DNA from: Dichetophora obliterata
Taxonomy: Eukaryota > Arthropoda > Insecta > Diptera > Sciomyzidae
Reading direction: 5' to 3'
DNA: 64,000 nt
NCBI GenBank assembly: GCA_963920525.1
Contig: OY986435.1
Coordinates: 261,456,962-261,520,961 of the forward strand
Shown here: in pieces, positions 1 to 12,600 of the stretch
Layout: every line of letters starts with the position of its first letter
Position numbering within the stretch: the first letter of the stretch is position 1
Translations under genes and position numbers: made by a program
Notes under the pieces: generated by a model
The model's input: only the letters and a program-made list of their open reading frames with translations
The model's database searches: none
Told to the model about the DNA's origin: nothing

Positions 1-226
1 TTTTATATATTACTGAAACTATTTCTTTTAAGCAAAAGTGTTACCATTTATATCTATTTATATCATAACTCTAAAACAATATACATGTACACCATATCTA
101 AATTGCGTTGTGTATTAAAAATAGAATATTCTAAAATTAAGAAATATCTATAGCATATAAATTATATATAATTCATATAAAAAAATTGATGCAAAACAGT
201 TTAAAATATAGAATTCTTATAATAAT
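1..226. other. AT-rich sequence, nothing recognised
   Basis: Very AT-rich DNA at the window edge. I see no open frame with recognisable content and no RNA gene. It lies just outside the left arm of the foldback repeat that begins near 227. Confidence 0.4.
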
Positions 227-1101
227 CAGACTTTAGTTATCCAACTACTACTGAAAATATTAATTTATTTTGCAGGTTTATAACGTAATTGTTATTATAT
301 AAATATACAAAATACTCTTTAAATTTCCTCAATGAGCTAAATTCTTCATATATATTGAATATATATTTCCGATACGGAAACACTTTTACTAAAAACAAAA
401 AGTTTTACCAATGTTAAATATACTCTTTAATTCATATGTAAAAACTGTTTTCTAAAATAGTTCGATGCCATATGCTGACTGTAGCTACAAATAAACATCT
501 ACAAAAAAATTAAAGCTTACTGTACAACAATAACTACCAAGCAACTACAACAACGCAAAGAGAATGACAGGATCCTAGCGGTTGCGCAGCGTTAGAGGGG
601 ATGAACCGAATTGGCGGCAAAAAATAAATAGCACTTTGCTTGCTATTTTTTCTGTTTGTCTGCTAGCAAGATCTCAAGTGAAGGGAAGCATTAAAAGAGA
701 CTTTAGAGCTAACTGCTGAAAGAAAATGCAATTTCAATTTTTCATATTTGTATTTTGTTTGACTGTCGTGAAGTCTCTTTAAATGCCTCCATTTTAGATC
801 TTGCTAGCAGGCAAACAGAAAAAATAGCAAGCAAAGTGCTATTTATTTTTCGCCGCCAATTCGGTTCATCGCCTCTAACGCTGCACAACCGCTGTGATCA
901 TGTCATTCTCACTGCGTTTTTGTTTTGCTTGGTAATTGTTGTTGTGCAGTTAGCTTGAATTTTTTTGTAGATATTATTTGTAGCTACAGTCGGCATATGA
1001 CAATCGAAGTATTTTTCTAACACTTTATATATATGTACAAAAAACACTAAACCTGCAAAATAAATTTATATTTACAGATGTAATTGAATAACTACAGTCT
1101 G
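227..1101. repeat. Long inverted repeat (foldback/MITE-like element)
   Basis: Two long arms are imperfect reverse complements: about 227-700 on the left and 760-1101 on the right. Matching landmarks include GCTAGCAAGATCT on the left against AGATCTTGCTAGCAGG on the right, and TAGCTACAAATAA against ATTTGTAGCTACAG further out. The outermost matching bases are CAGACTTTAGTTAT and ATAACTACAGTCTG. The short open frame inside the right arm is a by-product of the palindrome. I see no transposase, so this is a non-autonomous foldback or MITE-type element. I could not identify a target-site duplication. Confidence 0.75.
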
Positions 1102-1133
1102 CTTGTCACAAGCGTTATATTTCTTACCGCCTA

Positions 1134-1268
1134 ATATTGTAAATCGAAAACGCAAACAAACGACAAGTAAGACATGAGAAGCAACACTTTTTCTATACGA
1201 AATTCTATTGCTTCTCGTGTCTTGCTTGTCGTTGGTTTGCGATCTCAATTTACAACATTAGGCGGTTA
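1134..1268. repeat. Small hairpin MITE
   Basis: A near-perfect inverted repeat with arms of about 60 bp around a spacer of about 15 bp. The left arm starts TTACCGCCTAAT and the right arm ends ATTAGGCGGTTAA. Inside the arms AAACGACAAGTAAGAC pairs with GTCTTGCTTGTCGTT. It has no coding capacity. A short MITE is the simplest reading, but a transcribed hairpin cannot be excluded. Confidence 0.7.
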
Positions 1269-1880
1269 AACTGCCTACGTATATTTATTATATTTAATTA
1301 TATATAATTTATATACTATTTCTTACGTATTCTTATTTTAATACACAACACAATCTTTATATAGCGTGCAAGTATATTGTGTTATTATATAAAAAGATAT
1401 AAATAGGATTTAAATTAAGGTTTTTTTTTCTAAATGACCTTGTTATTTATTACGCTGATTTTATATGATTTAAATACAAATTCTAAATGTTTGATAGTTT
1501 AAATCATACTTGATTTTAAATACAAATTCTAGTTGTTTCATAGTTTAAAATCGTTTATTGAGCTTAAGGTCAAAGTTAGAACAATTAATTTTTCTAACGA
1601 ATCTTTCCAAAGAAACAACAACAACAACGTATTTTCAATATGAAAAGGAAAAAATCACTGGCTGATTTCATTGCAGTTTCGGCCCTGCTAAAGGCTTTAA
1701 CATAATAACATAAGCATAAGGACTAAAGTAAAGCAAAAATACAACAACAAATGCGACAATATGAAATGGGAGAACAACTGAGAAATCGACACTTAAAATC
1801 TCATCGCATCTGTGGTGCAGTGCGCTTGTGCGCGCTTGCACAGACTTATCAGAAAGATTTCTGATGAAATTTCTTGCTAG
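1269..1880. other. Gene-free AT-rich spacer
   Basis: AT-rich spacer. A degenerate direct repeat is visible around 1465-1550 (two copies of a stretch containing TTTAAATACAAATTCTA). The reading frames over 1668-1919 have no recognisable protein content. Confidence 0.3.
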
Positions 1881-1884
1881 CCAA

Positions 1885-2165
1885 CATCCTCCAAGTGCCA
1901 TCACCAGCAGCGCAAGCAAATTAAGCGCAAATTCTCCGCTTTCAATTTATTTAATTCACGCCGGAGTATAAGGCAGAAATTTGCCTCTGCGCTTGAGACA
2001 TGCTGAAATCGTGTTTCTGAAATATTGGAGAGTTGACCAGTCAATTGAATTGTGCTGCACTTGCTGGTGCTGCTCGTGGCGACTCTCGGAGAACTTTGGC
2101 AAGCAAAAGAATCAGGAAACTTGCGCTGCACTTGCTTGTGCTGCTGGTGATGGAAGGCATTAAAT
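1885..2165. repeat. Inverted repeat of about 280 bp
   Basis: The left arm (about 1885-1940, containing CCATCACCAGCAGCG) is the reverse complement of the right arm (about 2105-2165, containing CTGCTGGTGATGG). Pairing continues inward through GCGCAAATTCTCC and its partner. Open frames here are by-products of the arms. It is a foldback/MITE-type repeat with no coding capacity. Confidence 0.6.
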
Positions 2166-2450
2166 TATTCTTGAACAGAAAAATAAAAATCAAACTATAA
2201 CTTTTATTTTTGGTTAAAAAAAAATCGTAACATAATTTTTATTGTTGAGCAGTAAAATAGAAATCCAAAAATAATAATTAATGTTTAAAAATAAGTATTA
2301 TTCCTGAACAAAAAAATAAAAATCAAACAATAACTTTTATTTTTGATAAAAAAAAATAAAAATCGTAACATAATTTTTTTGTTGAGCAATAAGATAAAAA
2401 TCTAAAAATAATAATTAATCTTTGAGTTTTTGGATATCGCTTATAATACT
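2165..2450. repeat. Solo end of an AT-rich subterminal-repeat element
   Basis: Repeated units built on TTGAACAGAAAAATAAAAATC and TTTTATTTTTGATAAAA, ending in a block with TTTTTGGATATCGCTTATAA. The same block ends the 11930-12170 arm and its reverse complement forms the 10865-11190 arm. This copy is therefore a one-ended relic of that foldback family. Confidence 0.6.
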
Positions 2451-3160
2451 TATGATCCCTGGAAATTACTCAAAAAAAATTTTTAATTCCAACAGAAAAA
2501 AAATTTGGCAAAAGTTGAAAAATAGCAGTTAAGCCGGAAAAATTAAAAGTTCGAAATAATTGTTATTTCTTGTCCTACAATAAAAATCACTTTCTAAGAA
2601 TTAATTTTATATATTTTTTTCTTTTCTTTAAAAAAATAATAATTAAAAGTGGCTTTTTTTAGAAAAATTCACAAAATACTTACTTATAAATCAAATTAAC
2701 TTTTTCGATATCCCTTTTAACAGTTACAGTTCCTGGTATTTACTGCTATCATTTTAAAGAGTAAAATCAAAATTCCACTGGCTGCATTTTGAAAGCAAAA
2801 CATCATTGCTGCTGGAGGAGATGAGAGTGTATTGTTATATTATGCAACACGTATGAAACAAAATAGATATGTATGCATGTATATATGATTTGCATATAAG
2901 CTTTTTGCTTCAAGTTTATTTAAGAAGGGAAGAGAAGCCTGGATACGCTTGCCATTTGTTAGTGTTGCCAAAACACTCCACCTAGCAGCCAGTGCGAAGA
3001 AATACCAAAGGTCTTTGTTTGAAAATATCCTGATGGTATTCAATCACTAGAAAAGCCAAAATACTGCGCTAACACTTTAAAGAAACTTGGTATTTTTTTT
3101 TTCTTTAATCAAATTTGTTTAAATTAGTGCTCAAATAAATATCAAATTCTATTGAGAATA
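2451..3160. other. Upstream region of the IQUB-like gene
   Basis: This stretch precedes the start codon at 3161 and must hold the promoter and 5' UTR of the IQUB-like gene if the first coding exon is also the first exon. It is AT-rich. I see no convincing TATA box or initiator that I could place. The short frame at 2840-3043 on the - strand has no recognisable content. Confidence 0.3.
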
Positions 3161-3633
3161 ATGTGTGAAAATAACATATCGAGTGTGCATGAAGTTGTAC
3201 TGCATCTGGGATATACACCACCATCAAGTCCGAAAGAGCAAGACAAGTTGCCCAAACAGAAAAGCAATGAAGAAATCGATGAATTCGTTGGAGATCTAAT
3301 TGAAGAAATAGTTCAAATAGAAAATGTCACCGTCAAATTTCGTATCTCCGAGACGCAAACTATTGCCCAAGTGTATCCAAATCGTTTATCCATGGCGGAA
3401 ATAAAAAAGGATATTGCAAGAAAATTTGAGGTGGATGTGAAAAGCCTTTGCTTAAAACAAGCTCAACTAGAGATATGTGATGCATGTTTGTTGCTGGAGA
3501 CAGAAATAGATGAGTTTGGCATACATGAATTTAGCTTGGAGCTGATTTTAAATGAGGAAAAGTTCAAACAAGACATTGATTCGGAGGAACACGAAAAACT
3601 CATTCCGAAATTGGATCTGAAGGTTTATTATGA
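3161..3633 (+). CDS. IQUB: IQUB-like exon 1 (N-terminus and ubiquitin-like domain)
   Basis: Starts MCENNISSVHEVVLHLGYTP and includes the ubiquitin-like segment beginning VTVKFRISETQTIAQVYP. The donor GTAAGT at 3634 cuts the frame after TATTATGA, before the apparent stop codon. The next exon begins at 3698 after ATCATAG, giving a 64-bp intron and restoring the frame as GA+T, followed by KQRLPDF. Confidence 0.85.
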
Positions 3634-6600
3634 GTAAGTTGAGGTTATGCGGATAATGAGTAGTTAATATTTTGATGGATTATTTGCTTAATCATAGTAA
3701 GCAACGCCTACCCGACTTTATAACGGTTCATATACCAGGTGAAGACACTGAAGATGGCAACCCTAAAGATCTTGTAGTTGAAATACAGAATAAGGCAATT
3801 GTTAAGCCGTATCTATGTGGCTATAGAGACAAGACGACAGGCAAGTATTTTTATTTTTGGATCTTCCATAGTTATGAGCTACGTATTTTGAGACAACATT
3901 TGTATAAGGAGATTTTTGCTAATATGAACTTTAACTCAATTTGATACTATTTAGTTATGCATAGCTTTCACTTATTTTAGTCCTGTTCAACACGCTGAAA
4001 AATCTTAGACTAAATTTTAAACTGTTTTGGATTACATATAGGACAACACTAAAAAAAAAATACCTTTTAATCCAAGCAAAAGTTGAAATTTTCTATTCCA
4101 AAAAGAATTACTTTTTAATCCACAAAAGTTTACATTTTCTATTCTAAAAAGAATTACTTTTTAATTCACAAAAAGTTTAAAATTTTCAAAATGCATGTTA
4201 GCAAAAAAAAAAAACAATAAGTGTATTGACGATTCAGTGCACTTGCCTGTGCAGTTGAGGACTTGTGCACTTTACAAAAACAAAATGTACGTACGTCAAA
4301 AACCTGCACAAGTGCTTATCTACTATTGCCTTAAACTTGAGGACTTGAGCAGTTGTGCACTTGTGTGTATTGAAATATGTTGACAGCTTTGCAATAGTGA
4401 TGGTGGTATGTTCACAAAAACCTAACTACACAACTGCACAAGTCGTCAACTGCACAGGCAAGTGCACTGAATCGTGAATACCCCTAATATAATAAACATC
4501 AACTTAAAATCATATTTAGTATGACCATCTCCTGATTTAAACCCACGCAGCTGCTAACAAAGTTTCGCTTATTCTGCTTCATTACGAATGCAAGTAAGCT
4601 TTCGGGAGCGTGGGTTCGTGACCCAGCTAAATTCGTATTGCAAAAAAGGCTAAAATGAAATAAAAAAATTAATTAAACTAAAGTAGGGATTAACCCATTC
4701 CAGCCTGCACATAGTTCCCGCTGGCCGATTTTTTCCAAATTCACATATGTTAGCAATGGATACGTAGAATAGGATTAAACAGTGACGTACCTAGGGTTGC
4801 TGGCGCCCGGGGCGGAAAATAAATTTTGCACCCAAACTCACTATTGCTCCATTTGATTATCAAATCGACAATCGCTTTTGCCTATCGGCTTTATGCGACA
4901 GCTTCTTTGGTGTCGTTTTCACATATTTGTAACTTTTTAATTTTTTAATCAAAATAAAATAAGTGTCAAAAATAAGACGAAAACAATAATTAAGTGAAAT
5001 AAATAACTTCAAGTGTACTAATTTATTAAAAATTTCAAGTTCTGTGTTAACGTATTCAGTGTAAGTGTTTACTTCATTAGGACTATTGTAAGAAAGTAAC
5101 GCAGAAAATAGTAATTAAATAAAGGGAATATTTTGGAATTCTGTGAATTTAAGTAAAATTGTGTAGTAATATATGATGGTTGAAGAAAGTGCGAAAAATC
5201 TTCAAAGTTTCTAGTAATAGCTCATATGGCAAAACAAACTAAGACAGAATCCTCTGATTCTACTGATTCATGTCTTTAACAATAAAAAATCGCTTTATTT
5301 TCATAAAATGAAACTGATACTAAAAAAGAAATATCAAAAGTGACAATCAAAAACCAACAGTCAACTATTAGCTTAGCTGCTTTCACTCCATTTTTTTTTT
5401 TTGTAAATGTTTATTGTTGTAATTGTTTTTAAAGAGGCATCAAGTATATTTCACTTTTGCACTTTAAAATATATCGATTCGGTGTCTGAAAAAATATAAA
5501 AAAGAAATATTTAGTGGTATTCCTTCATAAAATCAAACTTTAAGGTATCATTAAGTCTTCAAATTTCTTCTTTCGTGCTTACAGAGATACAAACTTTTCG
5601 ATAACTTCATCAAAATCAATGTTCCTCTCTCAAATCAATTAACCTCTTCGGCTTCAATAGATAATATTGAGAAGTCTGTAAGTCTTGTCTGCCCCATTGT
5701 AGACCGTTAAAAATTTTTGAAGTAAAACTTCTTTACGCACGCTTGACAGTTGGGAGTAAGCTGGTGAATGTGTTGCGGAAAGAGGCGAACGGAAGTTAGT
5801 GCAAGCTCTTTGGCTTGTGTCTGGGGTTAGCGCCTTGTGTGCTTTAGTCTGTGCTGCAACCACATTGGTTGTTGGTGCTGCTGTCATATTTTTACTTAAT
5901 TTTAGGGTTACCCTACTTTAGGTGTTCTTTGTGGTGATCTCACGGGATTCCACTTTTGTCCACGGTGCCCAATATTTTCCGACTTCCCGAAATTTGCGTA
6001 GGATTTTGTCGATTTGGGTATTTTATTTCCCAGAATCCCGTGATGTGGGGTTTTTTATTTTTGAAATAAAACTTCTTTGCTCACGCTTGTACGCACGCTT
6101 AACTTGGGGAGTAAAGGCGGATTCACTGACCACCTTCAGCAAGTTTTTGTGACAGCTTTCATACTCTCTTTGTGAGAACGTGCCGCAGGTCGATTCAGTG
6201 ACATGTAAAACTTTCAGCAAGTTTCCTGTTTTTGTTTAGCTTAGACAAAACTTTATCTCAAAAACTGGTGATGCTAGAAAAAAGTAATAATAGTTTTGAA
6301 AACAGCGCTCCAAGATTAGTCGAAAATAATACAAATATTGCTGGGAAAATCCAAAAATAAAAATTTTGTCCCCCTGAGTTATTCAAGTAATAGAATAGTA
6401 AGGTAAATACCCTTATTAAACTGAAATTTTTTGTGAAATGACAAGTAAGTAAGTTTATTGAGACTTTTCGGTCAGGATTATAATTATCACTACAAATTTA
6501 TAATTAAGATAACTTAGAACTATTAATGTATTATTCTAATATAAATTTATAGAAAAAAGCTTCAAGCTTTCATTACAGAGTGGAATTAGTTATATTTTTC

Positions 6601-9600
6601 TTTAAAGTATTTAGAGCTTGCTTCCGACACCTAACATTACAATGTATATTTTTTTTTATTTATTTTTTTTTTTTTATTAAACCTTAAAACTAAACAAACA
6701 TTTTAACATTTTATACAAATATTAACTTAATATAAATAATAAAACAAATTACGGTACTATCCTCTATGAGTATTCTGTACCGTACTGACATAAAAATTTG
6801 GTAAAAGTGGTGCAGCAAAATCTAACTCCAAAGAATAATTTTCATTTATAAAACTTATGGGAGAGAGATAATTAATATTAGACCAATTATATAATTTTTT
6901 AAGTTCATAAATATCTCTAACCAAATAATTATCATGTAGAGTCAATTTTTTGATAAACCTATCAAGTAACGTAAAAGCATAATAACAAAAAGGATATATA
7001 TTTGCTTCTTTGCACACAAAATTGTTCGAATATCTTTTTGCATAAGATTCATAGTATCTATCAATGCACCATCTAAGTATCTTACGCTCAAAGATTTCAA
7101 TTTCATTAGCAACTGTAGGAGAAAAAGAAAACCAAATTGGATATGCATAAATTAAAACTGGGCGAATACAGACTTTGTAAATAAGAAGCTTTGTTTCCTT
7201 CATTAAATATTTACTATTTAAAAGTTTAGCAAACATGCCTTTGATTTTGTAAGCTTTTTTTAAATGATTCTAGGTATAGATATTCCGTTTAAGGACAAAG
7301 ATAATACTTTGCTTTCGGGAACTACAAATTTAGCACATTTACCGCTAGCATTACGAAGGCATATTGCAACTGACTTTGCCGTGTTGATTTTGATACCCCA
7401 ATTTTCGTAATAACTATGCACCAGAGAAAGATGTCTTGATACTGAAATTAAAGCTACTGTCGGAGAAACATTATGTGCGTATAGTAAAGAGTCATCTGCA
7501 TAAAGGATACCTCTTGATCCATTTAATTCATGTGGAAAATCAGATATAAAGATGTATAAATGCGGGGCAAGAATAGACCCTTGGGGCACACCACTTTTAA
7601 TAGAACCTAAATCAGAAAGACTGCAATCAAGCTGCAATCGAAACAGACAGCCGATGCTTTCGCCACTCGACTCTCACTCCTGCTTCAAAGCACTCCTCCA
7701 ATCGATAATATATGCTCGCAGTGGACACACATTTCCAACTCCATGCGTGCGGCTGCTGAAGAGGTGATTGGCTACCAACGCCCTCGCCGAAACCAGTGGT
7801 ACGACCAGGAGTGTCGCGACGCCACTGCAGAGAAAGACGCCGCCTACAAAGCCACCCTGCAGTCGGTTGTAACGCGCGCTGCTAAGGAGCGATACAAAGA
7901 AAAGAGGAGGGAAGAGAGACATATTTTCAGGCGGAAAAAAAGAGAGGCAGAAAAGCGCGAGCAAGAGAAGATTGAGATGTATGGTGACAGGAATGAGGCC
8001 CGAAAATTTTTCGAAAAAATAAGACGCCTTGCCGATGGTTTTAAAACCGGGGCCTCTTCCTGCAAGGATGAAAATGGGAATCTAGTGACAGATAACCAGA
8101 GTACACTGACGTTATGGAGGGAACACTTCTCTAAGCTTCTTAATGGCGACGCTGACAACAATCCCGCCAACAGAGATGATATTCCGGAAACCCCAATTTT
8201 GGATGACAGCGTTGAGGTACCGCTGCCCGACTATGATGAAGTTCTGACAGCTATAGCTCGGCTTAAAAATAACAAAGCCGCGGGAGCTGATGGCTTACCT
8301 GCTGAGCTGTTTAAGAACGGAGGCGAAGCTCTACTTAAATGCATTCACGAGCTTCTATGCAGAATATGGTCGGAAGAATGCATTCCAAACGATTGGAATC
8401 TCAGTGTGCTCTGCCCAATCCACAAGAAAGGCGATCCCACTATCTGTGCCAATTACCGTGGGATAAGCCTTCTTAATATCACATATAAGGTCCTGTCGAG
8501 CGTTTTATGTGAAAGATTACAATGGTAAACGAACTGATCGGACCTTATCAGTGTGGCTTCAGACCTGGAAAGTCCACCATCGACCAGATTTTCACGCTAC
8601 GACAAATCTTGGAGAAGACTCAAGAAAAACAAGTCGACACCCACCATCTTTTTGTCGACAACAAAGCCGCCTTCGACAGCCCAATAAGGAAGCACCTTTA
8701 CTCCACCATGTCTGAATTTGGTATTCCTGCAAAACTAATACGACTTTGCAGGATGACACTGAGCAACACCAGCAGCGCAGTTAAAATCGGGAAGGACCTC
8801 TCCCCACCATTTATTACCAAACGAGATTTCAGACAAGGTGATTCCTTATCGTGCGACTTTTTCAACCTAATGATGGAAAAGACCATCCGAGCTGCTGATC
8901 TGAGACGTAGTGGCACAATATTCTACAAGAGTGTTATGCTGCTTGCGTATGCTGATGACATAGATATTATTGGCCATGATACGCGCGAAGTCAGTGCAGC
9001 ATTTTCCAGATTAGAAAGAGAGTCAAGTCGAATGGGTCTGTCAGTGAATGCAGATAAGACGAAATACTTAGTGTCAAAAAACAAACAGTCCCAGCTTCTT
9101 GGAACCCACGTTACCGTTGACAATACCTCCTTCGAGGTTGTGAAGAACTTCGTTTATCTGGGATCCAGCATTAATTCCACCAACGACATCAGCATTGAGA
9201 TCAAACGAAGAATAACTCTTGCCAACAGGTGTTACTTTGGGCTCAGTAGGCAATTGAGAAGCAGAGCCCTCTCTCGACGAACGAAAATCACGCTCTATAA
9301 ATCGCTCATCATGCCCATCCTACTTTACGCATCACAAACCTGGACGCTGAGCAGTTTAGATGAAAAGACTTTAGGATCATTCGAGAGAAAGATTCTTCGT
9401 AAGATCTACGGACCAATCTGCGTCAATGGCGAGTACCGAATACGGTGGAATGATGAACTGTATGAGCTGTACGCTGACATCGACATAGTCAAGAGCATTA
9501 AAATCGAGCGGCTTCGCTGGCTTGGTCATGTTCAGCGCATGAAAGACGATGCTCCAGTGAAGAAAACATTCGATTCGGTATCCAGCGGCGGTCAACGCAG

Positions 9601-12600
9601 AAGAGGACGACCGCATCTTCGTTGGAAAGACCAAGTAGAGGACAACCTGACGAAGCTTGGAATTTCCAACTGGCGCCAGCAAGCGAAAGACAAAAATTCT
9701 TAGATGAGGCCAAGACCGACATACGGTTGTAGCGCCAACCAAGTAAGTAAGTAAGTAAATCAGAAAGACAATTTTTAATTAGAACGCAAAATTTACGATT
9801 ACTAAAGAAGCTATGATATATTTTCACAACAAAAGGATCAAAGCCTAAGTTAATTAAATTAAATAAAATTCCGTCATGGTAAGTGTTATCAAATGCCTTT
9901 TCTATATCTTTTCAGACAGAAATTGTACAATTTTTATTTCTAAGATTACATATAACATCATTTTGAAATTTCAAGAGGGCGTGTACTGTAGAATGTCCAT
10001 TTTTTAAATTAAACTGATAATTGGGAATATAATCAACATTGACATTGAAGTTCATTTTGGATTTTATGAATTTTTCAAAAAGCTTTCCGAGATTTGATAG
10101 CAAGGATATTGGTCTGAAATTGTCTGTGTCATAAGACCCTGACCTTTTTTTTATTGGTAAAATTTTTGCAACTTTCCAATTCAGTGGGAAGTTTTTTTTT
10201 ATTAATTCTTCGATGTTAATAAAATGGGCAGAAACATTGTTATTTAACGAAGAAAAGTTGGTATTAAAATTGAATATGGAATCTGCGTAATTTGATAACG
10301 TTGACGCTATAGCATATTTTATATCAGAAACATTAGATGTTGAGGGTATTGTTTCTTGATAAATTGAATTAAAATGATTTAGCATTTTAATAGCAATTTC
10401 AGCTTCGTCTGTTACTACTGCACTATCAACAGTTATTTTATCACAAAAAGCATTTGGTTTTTTCTTCAAAAAGCCATATATCTGTTTAAAAGCGGTCGGA
10501 CCTGGTTTAATTTTTTTAATATTTTCATTGAAGATTTTTGCTTGCTCAAGTTCAACTTGCTCTTTTATAATAATTTTAAGCAATTGTATTTGTTTTGAGA
10601 GTAATTTATGTTCAGGAGTTTCTCTATTGAAACTATTATGATATAATCTTTTTAGCCCTTTTTGCCAGGAGTGTTTGATATTAAAAAGATTTTGAATTTG
10701 ATCTGATATTAAAAACCGCTTACTTTTGATATTAATTATTTTAACCAGTGATAGAAAATAACGATTATTTCCAAAAATTAAATCGAAAAAAATCAACATG
10801 TTCCCATTGTCGGAGCACATTTTGGATAACTTCATTATGCTGCTTAATGCATCCTCTAACGAAATAAGATATGATTTTTATTTCTTGAGTTTTACCAATA
10901 AAAATTTAATTTAATTATTATTCACTGATTTCTATAATTTTCATCAAAAATAAGAGTTATTTTTTGATTTTTATTTTTCTGTTCAAGAATAAGACTTATT
11001 TTTGAGTTTTATTATTTTGCTCAAGAATAAAAATTGTTCCTCAATTTTTATTTTTTTCGCTCAGAAATAAAAGTTATAACTCAATTTTTATTTTTATGCC
11101 CAGAAATAAGAATTATTTGTTGAGTTTTATTTTTTCGCTCAAAAATAAAAATCATGTGTCGAGTTTTACTTTTTTTCCTCAAACATAAAACTCAAAACAC
11201 CACACAGCTTTGTTGTTGCTGGCGCATGCCTTGAGTGTGCCTTGTGTGCGTACGTAAAAAGTGTGTTTGGGGGGGTTTCAACATATGGCACGATTACGAT
11301 AACTCGGGCGCCGTAATTTTAAAGAGATTTTTTGTTAAAAACCACAAACAAATTAATTTTGTCGAACAAAAAATCGATAGCTTTACTATTTATCGAGTTA
11401 TCGATTTTTAAATTTTTTCCCTTGGTAAAAGGTCTGTTCAATAAAATATCTATATCTTTTCCAATTTTTAAAAAATATAGAAAATTAACATGCCATATAA
11501 AAGATAATTTAATAGTCTATTCGAAAAAATACACATCAAAAAATTTTAGCGATAAATTGAATTTTATGAGTAGTTTTATATTATGGTTGCTTTTCAGTTG
11601 TGACAAAACCGTTTTTTTCTCAAAAATTTCCATTATTAATATGCAAAAAATACATTAGATATTTAAAGACTAAAGTTTTATCTTCCATCAATCAATCAAA
11701 TTTCAAAATCAATATTAGTTTCTCGAATTAACTGTAAGTTAAATATGTTTGTTGCAAGGATAAACTATTTGATTTAATAAAATAAAAGTTTAAAATTTTT
11801 TCACTGGCTAGAAATATTAATTCATATAAATATTACAGCATCAATTTTGCCTTAAAATAAAATATAAAAAATAAATATGCTTGAAAAAAAAACATACAAA
11901 TTAAATCACTCTTAAATGGTATACACCAAAGATAAATTTTCAAGCTTAAATATTGAGGAACAATTTTTATTCTTGAGCAAAATAATAAAACTCAAAAATA
12001 AGTCTTATTCTTGAACAGAAAAATAAAAATCAAAAAATAACTCTTATTTTTGATGAAAAAAATAGAAATCGGAACATAATTCTTGTTTTTGAGCAATACA
12101 ATACAAAATCGAAAAATAATAATTAATCTTTGAGTTTTTGGATATCTCTTATAATAATTACGATCCCTGATTTTAACGTGTAACCCTGTTACATAATTTA
12201 TAGTTTTAGTAAATTGATCAATATATTTATCTATCTCTTCGTTATTAAGAGTACGATTAAAGGGAGGAAAGAATTCGTTAAGAGAAAAAACCAAATCAGA
12301 TCTAAAATTATCCCAGTTTGTATCCTTATAAGATGAGAACGTACGTGGATTTTTTATCAAAACATCGTAAGCCAAAAGATTTATTTTCATTTTTAAAGGA
12401 TAATGATCAGAAAAAGAAGACAAGCTGGAAATTTCAAAATTTTTTTTAATTGTGTCAACAATGTTCGTGCTTATTAAAAAATGATCTAGATATGATGCAC
12501 CATTCGGGTAAGATGGTTTTACATCACATATACGAGTTAAATTGAGAGAAAAGTTTTGAAGCCACGTGGAAGAAGAATATCCATTACAATTATTTATACC

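Noticed and set aside
3672..3944. A separate small gene at 3672-3944
   Set aside because: Splice signals at 3634 and 3697 place its 5' part in frame with the upstream exon; the 3' part after 3840 is intron.
5654..5887. Small - strand gene starting MTAAPTTNVVAAQTKAHK
   Set aside because: I recognise no family and part of the stretch is repeated nearby; it might be a gag-like fragment, but I cannot support it.
7743..9703. Host protein with reverse-transcriptase-like domain
   Set aside because: Perfect target duplication, simple-repeat tail and a second copy at 23641 show it is a LINE insertion.
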